Positions 56,601-64,000 of a stretch of DNA of 64,000 nt are shown piece by piece; within the stretch, counting starts at the first letter, position 1; each line of letters opens with the position of its first letter. Source of the stretch: Branchiostoma floridae. Its lineage: Eukaryota > Chordata > Leptocardii > Amphioxiformes > Branchiostomatidae. Under the pieces are notes generated by a model that saw only the letters and a program-made list of their open reading frames with translations, was not told where the DNA came from and ran no database searches. Location: positions 25,962,340 through 26,026,339 of the forward strand of contig NC_049979.1 of assembly GCF_000003815.2 (NCBI RefSeq). The letters run 5' to 3'. The translations under genes were made by a program, and so were the position numbers.

Positions 56601-59600
56601 TGGGCTTTGAGCCAAACACCTTACCATCACACCACTATTGATCTAAGCATTAAGAATTCTGTCTATCTACAATTTATCACTACAGAGAGGTTTGACCAGG
56701 GTTGTAGCCAGCACCCGCCCTTCCGTTCTTTGACGGAATTTTGTAGCTGTGGCCGGAAAAAAAATTTTGCCCATTCCGTCCTCTGTGTAATTTTTCACCA
56801 AAACAGATGCCATTGAACAGCTTAGTCTACTGGCAAAATTTGCACCTCAAAATGTAGGAAATAGTGTTTCAGTGGGGCTAGATTTCACAGTTTTCTGGAG
56901 AGTATGTCCCTGGATCCCCCTAGGAATGTTGCGCCTTCAATGCTTGATAGGATTCAAAATCAAGGGGACGGAAAATGATATCAGGCTGGCTACAACCCTG
57001 CTGGGTTTGACTGTAATTGACTAAACATGCACATTTCAGTGTTCTGAGTCTAACTTGGTTGTGTTGTGTAATTTTTTCCGCAGAGATATGCTGTCCATCA
57101 ACAAAACAAACACAAACTGCCGACCAACTCTCCACCGTCAGCCCAGACCCTTGCACCATTACCCAGGCATCTAGGTAAGCAGTTTTAAACCTCCAACTGT
57201 TGCACTGTTTTATATGAAGAACTTTATTGCACGATGACTGTGAGGTGGCGTAGCGCAGTGGCAGCGTGTTTGCCTCGTGACCGAGAGGCTAATACAAGTC
57301 TTTGATATAGTGTTACAATGGGGCTAATCATGAGTTTCGGAATTCTTTCTAATAACACAGCAGTCTTTTATATATTTGCCTATCTTTGCATTATGGGAGT
57401 TTTGGTATCTAAAGTAAAGATATTTAGAAAATCTGTCTGTAGCATCAAGTCTGTTGTACTTGATTCGAGAAATGTGAATAGCTCATTACGTAAAATAGCG
57501 TATCTAGAACAATTTTAAAAAGTGAAATTCATCTCCATATACATTGTCAGGTGCAAGTTGATATTATATTTATAGCAAAACACTGATGGTTTATTAAAGA
57601 ACAAGTCAGTTATGAATATGAATTGAATTGTACCAAAGCAAAACTGGGGTGTGCAAAAGGCCATTTTAGTTCTTTCTACTTCTGTTGCAACCACAGCTGT
57701 TACAAATTTAGAATGGGTATATATAGGTAGGTATTAGTATTATTGAAAGGGCATAACAGCTTGTGTCCTCACATTGACATCAATACTTTGAGTGAATGAT
57801 ACACATTCTCCTATGCAGGGACATTGAAAACTTTTGGGACTATTATGTGCAAATATTCCTGTACATTCACAGATTAGCGTAAGATACATGTAGTTATGAA
57901 AATAAACTTTTTACCCTCTGTATTCCTACACAGACAAAGGAAAGGCTGATTTGGAGCAGGTACCAAAGGTAATACAAAAAGAATATGAAACTTTTTTATT
58001 AACTATGTTGTTTGGATTATGTGGATAACGAGGGGGATAACATCCTTTGGGAGCCCCTAATCTGCCGAGAGCATGCAGAGAAAAAATGTTTGGCAAAGAT
58101 TTTGGAATTGGCATTTTATGATATTTGTATGCGTTTTCTGATATTTTTTTTACAATTTACAGCACATTTTACAGCTGCTGGTCGAAAACCTTTTTTTAAG
58201 CTAAAATTTTTGTGCGTACAAATGTCATCCATATAATCAAATCAAGGATGTAACTGGATGTTATTATTGTAATTAGAGAAACCCCATGTAACTAGCTAGT
58301 ACTAGTACATTTATATATAAGAGTTGGTTTGTCATGTTAGATTGTTCCTCTATCTTTCAGATTTTCATGCAGCCCAATTTTGCACTGGAAAACCCAGCAA
58401 CCTTCAACACAGTCTTGCCATGGTCCCAGTTTGAACCACCCAAAGACAAGGAGCAGGGAAGACAGTCCTCCAAGCTTCTACAGGAAAAGGTAGAATTATA
58501 CAAACATGTAGATACACTTACATGCATGTTGTATGCAAAGTAGGTGTGGGTACCGGTACAGAAAATTCAGGTCCAGGTCCGGTCCAGACCTAAACTTGGA
58601 CCTAATTATCTGTAAAAGCTTGTGAACGGGCGATACTCAAAACATTGGTCCATTTCCTACAAAGAATTCTGTTTGGTGTATCCGATGTAAACTGACTATC
58701 TTCATGTAAATAACACTGACTGTCTCTGTTTGAGACCAAGTTTGACTATAGAAACTTGGTAAAAATGACTATCCACTTGCCTCTACTTCGCTCTTGTTAT
58801 TGTCTTGGATCAGAAAGCCTGAAAATATGTGAATGCCTGTTCAGTTTCAAAATCGGTCCAAAATCCGGTCCTCTGACTTTTTTCAGGTCCAGTTTTTTTT
58901 TTACTGGTCCAAGAAGATTTTTTGTTTGTTTGCTTTATTTGGATCACCAATTTAGGGATACTAAATCGAGTATCACTATTCTTCCTGGTGTCCTATAATG
59001 GTAAAATGGTTTTACATCATACAAACCCCTTATCCAAAGGCATAGCCCTTTGATAGTATGAAGCACAGCATTTCAACCTTTATGGTCAAACTTTTAATTC
59101 TGTCATGTAACCTAAATTTTGAGCCCTTGACCTGTGATCTGTACCGTACACACTTATGCTTAGGCCTGGAAAAAAATGTTGTGTTTCAAGTTAACCAATC
59201 AACCTTACCAAAAACCTGCTGACCTAGACATTTATTGTCAGCCACTGACAAAGGGCATAAAAGTTTTGACCTCACATTTAGGTGAAGATATTCCAAACAG
59301 ACTTCCTGTTGAAAATGTTATACTTTGGACAGTTTATATAAGAGTGTGTACCAAACAGGGAAGGTAGATGGTATAAACTTCCTGGCACTTTTGACCAATT
59401 GCTGATGTCACGTATATGCACGATCAATAAGGTCAGGTGTTTCTAATTCTTGCGAGTTCACGTTTTAAAAGTGACTGGTCATTATTCATCCTGAAGAAGG
59501 CAACTTATGTTAGAAAAAAGTTTAACATTGTACTATAGTAAACATTATGACTATTGTAATTACAAGATGATGTTGAAAGTACCAGTGCCTGAATCATTTC

Positions 59601-60764
59601 AGTTTTGTATTACATTACTAAAAACAGAAAAACAGAGAAAAGGATCGCTACTTTGTCATGACTTTTTTGCAGGATCGTAACAGAAACACAACATTATTTT
59701 TTGCGGCCTAACATTTTCTTTAAAAGAGCTGCGAATGTTTGCTTATCTGTGTTTGTGCTTGCTTGATGCCTTTCGCTTTTGTTACAGACCACACACTTGC
59801 TCACAAAACAGCACACCTCTGACTTCCCTGTTGTACAAGTCCTAGGTTCACCCAAGCTAACGTTAAAGGTTTACATCGTGGCTGTCTTCATGCTTTTCTT
59901 TGGATTGCTTTTCTTTTGCATTTCACTAACTTCTGGATGTCATCCATAAAATTTACTTGCTGTCGCCTTTGTACCTATTCATGTTGAAAGTAATATATGA
60001 AATTTTGTGACACATTTTATAATCACTTTCTTTTGATTTTATGTGTTACTACCTGTTTATTGTGTTCATGTGCAATTTCATGTTATATTCATGCCAAGCT
60101 GAAAGGGAGGGAAGCAGAGGTAAGAAAAAATGCCACCAGTGCAGTTTACGCTGAAGCGTTGTTTCCCCGATCAGTTATACATGTGTTTGGATATATGGGA
60201 ACATCTTATTTCCAGTATAAAGTACCATTAAGTAGGTAATAAACTATGCTGCTTGAAATAAATTTTGCCAAATTATGTTGAATATAAGAAAAAGTTTTAA
60301 TTCAAAACTTTTTGTCCAAATTTGATAAGGAAGTCACCAAAAGGACAACAAATTGCTTGTTATTAAGTTAAATTTTAACTCTTTAAAGTTTTAAAACAGA
60401 AACTATTTTTACTTCATTTTATGGAACATAATGAACCAAACATGGCAGAAAAGTCTTTTCAGCTAGAATCGTGCAATGCTTGATGGGAGAAAAAGTGCCC
60501 TCAAGCAATCCGTTGCTTCTCTGCACCACCCAGAGGGGTCCCATGCATGCAGGCAGCCTATCTAATAATGGCTATGAATTAATAAAAATTATTATTGTAT
60601 CATTCTTGTGTTTTGCTCCAGTTGAGTCACTACCTGGACATCGTGGAAGTTCAGATAGCGCGACAGATCTCGTATCGCTCGGAGGCGTTCTTCAGTGCCA
60701 TGGCGTCTCACGATGAGCTACAGGACAACATGACTCACTGTCTGTCTGCAATCAAACAGCTCAG
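53354..60764 (+). CDS. VPS54: Vacuolar protein sorting-associated protein 54, N-terminal part (seven exons, continues past window)
   Basis: VPS54 is a subunit of the GARP complex, which tethers endosome-derived vesicles at the trans-Golgi network. Exons 53354-53618, 55528-55643, 56091-56267, 57084-57174, 57934-57968, 58361-58489 and 60622-60764 join in frame for about 318 residues. From [20 protein letters not shown] onward the protein is colinear with human VPS54, through [32 protein letters not shown] and [20 protein letters not shown]. The first exon carries two Cys2-His2-like zinc-finger patterns that human VPS54 lacks. The last visible exon ends in phase 2 (CTCAG|GTCAGG), so the remaining two thirds lie to the right. 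The intron at 55644-56090 is a transposon copy. Confidence 0.96.
53760..53850 (-). mobile_element. tRNA-derived SINE head, copy 1
   Basis: On the minus strand the segment has tRNA-like A and B boxes (GGTTTGATCCCGGG) and a downstream GTGTCGGCATGTTGTTTCTT. It closely resembles 62285-62385. No intact cloverleaf, so not a functional tRNA gene. Confidence 0.6.
53880..54840. repeat. Pair of related inverted segments (TTTTCCGAAAACCC / GGAAAACCCTGTCCAGTC)
   Basis: TTTTCGGAAAACCCTGTCCA and GTCTGAAAAGAGGGTCTGCA at 53891-53973 reappear inverted at 54741-54815 (TGCAGACCCTCTTTTCAGAC, ACTGGACAGGTTTTTCCGAA). They border about 850 bases of AT-rich sequence. Possibly the two ends of one element. Confidence 0.6.
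54841..55527. other. VPS54 intron 1, right part, nothing recognised
   Basis: AT-rich sequence without identified repeats. Confidence 0.4.
55528..55643 (+). CDS. VPS54: VPS54 exon 2
   Basis: Encodes [20 protein letters not shown] and [14 protein letters not shown]. Ser/Pro-rich at first, then the conserved VTDQ.KWTVY block. Its last bases, CTCTCAG, are the first seven of a transposon target-site duplication. Confidence 0.93.
55637..56091. mobile_element. hAT-like MITE forming VPS54 intron 2 (copy C with 8-bp duplication)
   Basis: The element 55645-56083 (439 bp) starts TAGGGTTGGGTTATAC and ends GGTACCGACCCCAA, and matches copies A and B internally (GGACCTGAAAAAATG, ACCGGATGTTGGAC, AAATGGACCATTG, AGGTCCGGACCTGAACCTGA). 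The duplication CTCTCAGG is perfect at 55637-55644 and 56084-56091. Intron 55644-56090 is 447 bases, exactly element plus one duplication copy. Confidence 0.93.
56091..56267 (+). CDS. VPS54: VPS54 exon 3
   Basis: Encodes [36 protein letters not shown] and [20 protein letters not shown], matching human VNLPAALNDPRLAKRESDFF. Fifty-nine codons, donor CAT|GTGAGT. Confidence 0.97.
56697..57000. mobile_element. hAT-like MITE, CAGGGTTGTAGCCAGC family, copy 2
   Basis: Starts CAGGGTTGTAGCCAGCACCC and ends GGCTGGCTACAACCCTG. GGTTTGAC precedes it and recurs at 57004-57011, three bases beyond the right end, a near-standard 8-bp duplication. Similar to 33494-33855 but inverted. Confidence 0.85.
57084..57174 (+). 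CDS. VPS54: VPS54 exon 4
   Basis: Encodes [20 protein letters not shown] and [10 protein letters not shown], a low-conservation linker. Phase fits both neighbours (0 in, 1 out). Confidence 0.85.
57241..57295 (+). mobile_element. tRNA-derived SINE head fragment
   Basis: GGTGGCGTAGCGCAGTGGCA followed by GCGTGTTTGCCTCGTGACCG is a tRNA-like A-box and anticodon arm. It breaks off before a B box. Confidence 0.55.
57934..57968 (+). CDS. VPS54: VPS54 microexon 5
   Basis: Only 35 bases: encodes [12 protein letters not shown] with the split Asp codon, matching human DKSRTDLEQVPK. Acceptor ctacacag, donor AAG|GTAATA. Confidence 0.9.
58361..58489 (+). CDS. VPS54: VPS54 exon 6
   Basis: Encodes [20 protein letters not shown] and [20 protein letters not shown], matching human IFMKPDFALDDSLTFNSVLP. 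Forty-three codons. Confidence 0.97.
58543..58930. mobile_element. Degraded hAT-like MITE, TAGGGCTGGGTA family, copy E
   Basis: Starts TAGGTGTGGGTACCGGTACAG and carries CAGGTCCAGGTCCGGTCCAG, AACATTGGTCCATTT, CAAAATCCGGTCCTC and TTTTTTCAGGTCCAG in the inverted family order. The right terminus is lost. Confidence 0.75.
59160..59530 (+). mobile_element. Penelope-like element tail fragment
   Basis: Frame fragments [17 protein letters not shown] resemble the end of the GIY-YIG domain at 39720-39790. The following tail contains CATCCTGAAGAAGGCAAC, as at 39820. Confidence 0.6.
59531..60621. other. VPS54 intron 6, right part, nothing recognised
   Basis: No exon or clear repeat, except AAATTTACTTGCTGTCGCC near 59949, which resembles 32349 in the intergenic interval. 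Confidence 0.4.
60622..60764 (+). CDS. VPS54: VPS54 exon 7 (last in window)
   Basis: Encodes [37 protein letters not shown] and LSAIKQLR, matching human [20 protein letters not shown]. Ends in phase 2; the exon matching human DKIAQIDKVM is not found before 64000. Confidence 0.97.
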
Positions 60765-60790
60765 GTCAGGACCAACACTACAAATATAAG

Positions 60791-61118
60791 CTAAGGGCAC
60801 AACCCTCCGTACGTGCAATTTGTCCTTATGTATTTTTTTGGAGGCCACGTCCGCCACGTATTTCTGAAAACATTTGCGCTTTACAGGGCAGATGCGTCAC
60901 CTGTACTGGCACGTACAGGGGGCAAATCCGCAGCCCGACGGCACACAAAGTTTTGCCTGCACATATACTTCTACGGCGTGTCTGCATGCTCCAAAATCCG
61001 TCGGATTCCCTATGAGTTCGTACATGCTGTGCTTACCACTTACGGATCCCAAAAAATTGCCCATATTTTGGCACGTAGACAGCACGTATTTGCACATATG
61101 GTGGGTTGCGCCCTTAGC
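60791..61118. repeat. GGGCACAACCC repeat family, copy 3 (fullest)
   Basis: Starts TAAGGGCACAACCCTCCGTA and ends GGTGGGTTGCGCCCTTAGC, inverted ends. Flanking GCTAAGGG ... CCCTTAGC extends the inversion. Interior TACGTGC-rich. Confidence 0.8.
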
Positions 61119-62284
61119 TATAGGCATCAGGGGTACCTATAGCCTGGGTACCACCCGGAAAGTAGTTCTCTCCAGCATTCATTATATACTAGACAAAGTA
61201 CATACAGTCGCTTCTAGCTCTGACATTCATTATACACTTAGTCTATCCAACTCTGGTCCTGCTCACTTCAGTCTGCCCCACCCCATAGCAACCTTCGGGA
61301 GCGGACCAAACCAAACAAGGCTGGACTCCTCTGCTATAACAGAAGCAGCCTTTCTGTTTTATAATGAATACACAGTTAATAAGGGCTTTGTTTGGAATAT
61401 GGCCTCAAATTCAGTGCTCAGACATGTAATTCCCGCATCTTTTCATTCCATGGTGCATGGGCTTCAATATTACGTCATAAAATAGAACAAACACTGTTCT
61501 GTTGAACAATATGGTGCATAGTTTACATAGTTGCAGGTAATGGTAAAAAAACATCCAGTGACTTTGTGTGTGTGTATGGGAGAGAATATTGGAAAATTTG
61601 CATTTAGGTAGCATGTTGGTATTGTTGTTATTCCAGGGGGTGAGAAAATGGTTCAAGTGAGAAGTAAGAATGAGAAACTTTTATTGAAATAGACATGTTG
61701 TTTCTTGTTTACTACATTGTTATATACAAGACAGTGTAAATACAGTAAAAGGTTTAATTTACAAATCACGTAAGATAATTATGTTAATTACGTTAATTAC
61801 AATCATTATAGCATTTGTCTGTACAGCAAGCAAATCACAGTAAAATAAAGCTAAAAGTTAGCAACAATATATTCTATAATCTATCACAGTTACACTATTG
61901 TTACAGTTACAAATTGATTTTTCAGGCATACCATTTTAGATTGATACGTTTTACAAACAATATGTTAAGCAAAATAGATTACCCTATAGTAACAGAGACA
62001 AAGATCAACCAGTCAAACCTCAGACTGAGCTATTAGTGCAATGTGGCTTTGCTATGGATCCTGTATTTTTGGCCAAGCCTACCAGGGCACCCCACTCTCC
62101 TCAATGAGTATGTTAGGTCCTTTTACATGCAGAGGTTTGGCGCTCTAAAGCTCTGTCATACACAAAGCCATTGGCTTAAAGTACCCCTCCGAAAGGAAGA
62201 TGCGACTCTTTTCCAGTCGTGTCCAGGGCCAAAGCCCGGGTTCGATTCCTGGTGTGGGAACCAATGTAAGAATTGAGAGGGGCG
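61119..62284. other. VPS54 intron 7, no gene
   Basis: Short frames on the plus strand have no recognisable features. A B-box-like GGGTTCGATTCCTGG at 62238 on the plus strand may belong to another SINE. Confidence 0.4.
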
Positions 62285-62385
62285 AGTAAGAACAGAAAGA
62301 AGCAAACATGCCGGTACCCGGGATCGAACCCGGGTCAGCGGATTACAAATCCAACGTGCAAACCACAACACCAAAAGCTCTAGAG
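62285..62385 (-). mobile_element. tRNA-derived SINE head, copy 2
   Basis: Minus strand: GGTGTTGTGGTTTGCACGTT (A-box region), GGATTTGTAATCC (anticodon arm, TGT), CCGGGTTCGATCCCGGG (T arm), then CATGTTTGCTTCTTTCTGTT. Good T arm, poor acceptor stem. It resembles 53760-53850 including the tail, so a SINE is favoured over a tRNA gene. Confidence 0.65.
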
Positions 62386-62406
62386 CCGTGATGGGGCATT
62401 TGGTGT

Positions 62407-64000
62407 CTAATTACTCATCCGCTGATTCATCTGTTCCTTCAGCTCAAAATAGAACATGGCTTTTGAGTAATCACCGTAGTCTGTCCAGGCAACACTCAGA
62501 TTGTTAAGTACAACTGCAATGTCAGGATGTGCAGTGTTGTCACCATAGATAATCTGCTTCATCTTCAGTGACTGTTCATAGTAGCTGATGGCCTTTCTGT
62601 GATCACCAAGTTTCCACCAGGTGGCACCCAAGTTGTTAAGTGAGTCAGCAATGTCAGGATGTGCAGTGTTATCACCATAGATAATCTGCTTCATCTTTAG
62701 CGACTGTTCATAGTAGTTGATGGCCTTTCTGTGATCACCAAGTTTCCTCCAGGCGGTACCCAAGTTGTTAAGTGAAGAGGCAATGTTAGGATGTGCAGTG
62801 TCCTCCCCACGGATAATCCGCCTCATCTGTAGTGACTGTTCATAGTAGATGATGGCCTTTCTGTGATCACCAAGTTTCCTCCAGGCAACACCTAAGTTGT
62901 TAAGTGAGCTAGTGATGTCAGGATGTGCAGTGTTATCACCATAGATAATCTGCTTCATCTTTAGTGATTGTTCATAGAAGCTGATGGCCTTTCTGTGATC
63001 ACCAAGGTTACTCCAAGCGGTACCCAAGTTGTTAAGTAAGGAGGCGATGTCAGGATGTGCAGTGTTATCACCATAGATAATCCGCTTCATCTTTAGTGAC
63101 TGTTCATAGTAGCTGATGGCCTTTCTGTGATCACCAAGTTTCCTCCAGGCAGCACCCAAGTTGTTGAGTGAGTCTGCAATGTCAGGATGTTCAGTGTTAT
63201 CACCATAGAAAATTCGCTTCATCTGTAGTGACTGTTCATAGTAGCTGATGGCCATTCTGTGATCACCAAGGTGACTCCAGGCGGCACCCAAGTTGTTAAG
63301 TGAGTAAGCAATGTCAGGATGTGCAGTGTTCTCACCATAGATATGGCGCATCATCTGTAGTGACTGCTCAATATAACCAACAGCCTTTCTTTGATCACCA
63401 AGTTTTATCCAAGTGTTACCTAAGGCACCAAGTGCTTGGGCAACATCAAATTGTGGGTTGTTTTCACCATATGATATTTTATTCTGAAGTGTTTCTTCTA
63501 TGCATGTCGCAGTACTTTTGTAATCACATAGACTTTCGTACACCTCTGCTTTCAGTTCTGAAGAGTTGTCAAACAAGATGGACTGCTTTTTCTGTGACTG
63601 GCTATAGGTCAGCTGTGAAATGACTCTCTTTAACGGCCTTGCCGTGTAATAGTATCTCATGAGCTGCTGTCTATTTGAGAAGTAAAATACTTTCTGCAGT
63701 TTTTCCCCAATGTCAGCATCTCTTGATATTGATGATAAGGCTGACATGTTTTCCACCTGACCACCATTGTTTATGTATGTCCGCAGCCTCAGTTCTGCTG
63801 AGATACTGACCATCACCAACAAGTGATGTGTGTTCTCAGCATTGACGACCCCGCCCGTTTTAAGCTCCTGGATAGTCTCCCAGATTGTGGTTGGTTGTAT
63901 GTTATGAAGTAGCGCCCAACAGGACACTGCAAGGCTTGAAAATCGATACATTTCTTTCTTTACATTCAACAGATTTTCAGTTAGATGTAGGATTTGAAAT
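62407..64000 (-). CDS. TPR-repeat protein, C-terminal part (N-terminus cut by window edge)
   Basis: The minus-strand frame is open to the window edge; the first in-frame ATG is at 63951, but the frame continues upstream ([13 protein letters not shown]), so the start is probably outside. About 165 residues of helical-looking sequence ([35 protein letters not shown]) precede eight tetratricopeptide repeats of 44 residues, with consensus around [20 protein letters not shown] and [16 protein letters not shown]. The stop is at 62407-62409. Repeats of this kinesin-light-chain / NPHP3-like type bind partner proteins. The N-terminal part is loosely reminiscent of nucleotidyltransferase-linked helical domains, a weak suggestion. 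No intron interrupts 1.59 kb, unlike the neighbours. It lies antisense inside VPS54. Confidence 0.85.
   Translation of the reverse strand, partial: FQILHLTENLLNVKKEMYRFSSLAVSCWALLHNIQPTTIWETIQELKTGGVVNAENTHHLLVMVSISAELRLRTYINNGGQVENMSALSSISRDADIGEKLQKVFYFSNRQQLMRYYYTARPLKRVISQLTYSQSQKKQSILFDNSSELKAEVYESLCDYKSTATCIEETLQNKISYGENNPQFDVAQALGALGNTWIKLGDQRKAVGYIEQSLQMMRHIYGENTAHPDIAYSLNNLGAAWSHLGDHRMAISYYEQSLQMKRIFYGDNTEHPDIADSLNNLGAAWRKLGDHRKAISYYEQSLKMKRIIYGDNTAHPDIASLLNNLGTAWSNLGDHRKAISFYEQSLKMKQIIYGDNTAHPDITSSLNNLGVAWRKLGDHRKAIIYYEQSLQMRRIIRGEDTAHPNIASSLNNLGTAWRKLGDHRKAINYYEQSLKMKQIIYGDNTAHPDIADSLNNLGATWWKLGDHRKAISYYEQSLKMKQIIYGDNTAHPDIAVVLNNLSVAWTDYGDYSKAMFYFELKEQMNQRMSN
62411..63460 (-). repeat. 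Eight tandem 132-bp TPR-coding units
   Basis: TTTCTGTGATCACCAAG recurs every 132 bases (about 62595, 62727, 62859, 62991, 63123, 63255). Central units are nearly identical at the DNA level; the outermost two are diverged. Confidence 0.95.

Noticed and set aside
62285-62385. Functional tRNA-Thr (TGT) gene
   Set aside because: Good T arm and anticodon arm but no matching acceptor stem, and a similar copy with the same tail at 53760-53850 points to a SINE.
62411-63460. Regular 132-base periodicity as a satellite or CRISPR-like array
   Set aside because: The units are in frame and encode canonical TPR helices; there are no variable spacers.
63951-63969. Start of the TPR protein at 63969
   Set aside because: The codon there is TTG; the first ATG is at 63951 and the frame stays open to the window edge, so the true start is probably outside.

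Overview
The window is chordate nuclear DNA, most probably from an amphioxus (Branchiostoma). It has intron-rich genes with GT-AG splice sites, proteins that align nearly end to end with human orthologues, a TPR gene of a kind abundant in lancelets, and a very high load of short inverted-repeat transposons. One 100-base run of N (14728-14827) is a scaffolding gap, and both window edges cut through genes or repeats.

Layout. 1-2.9 kb: the 3' end of an unidentified secreted-type gene (+ strand) with a Thr-rich linker and a Cys-rich module, between satellites and a repeat copy. 3-16 kb: upstream or intronic territory of Pellino with two candidate first exons (ending at 5214 and 13201), several MITEs and the gap. 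16.2-27.3 kb: seven coding exons of a Pellino E3 ubiquitin ligase (+), about 424 residues. 27.3-33.9 kb: 3' UTR and intergenic sequence with hairpin elements. 33.9-52.6 kb: complete dipeptidyl peptidase 3 (DPP3, - strand), 17 coding exons, 726 residues, with HELLGH, EECRAE and ETGE motifs. 52.6-53.35 kb: short divergent promoter interval. 53.35-60.8 kb and beyond the window: the first seven coding exons of VPS54 (+), a GARP-complex tethering subunit, here with an N-terminal zinc-finger-like exon. 62.4-64 kb: an antisense TPR gene lying inside the unfinished VPS54 gene.

Three results stand out. First, the second VPS54 intron is exactly one copy of a hAT-like MITE plus one copy of its 8-bp target-site duplication. 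The duplication supplies the acceptor AG and the last exonic bases plus the first donor base, so this looks like an intron created by transposon insertion into coding sequence. Second, Pellino-DPP3-VPS54 in one row appears to be the pre-duplication form of two human neighbourhoods (PELI1-VPS54 on chromosome 2 and PELI3-DPP3 on chromosome 11). Third, the KEAP1-binding ETGE motif of DPP3 is present at the same residue numbers as in human.

The three main genes do not form a pathway: Pellino acts in Toll/IL-1 receptor signalling, DPP3 in peptide turnover and possibly KEAP1 binding, VPS54 in endosome-to-Golgi transport. Repeats fill most other space: hAT-like MITEs with 8-bp duplications, TA-flanked MITEs with TTCGCGG-type ends, foldback elements, Penelope-like fragments with degenerate hammerhead-like tails, LINE tails and tRNA-derived SINEs.
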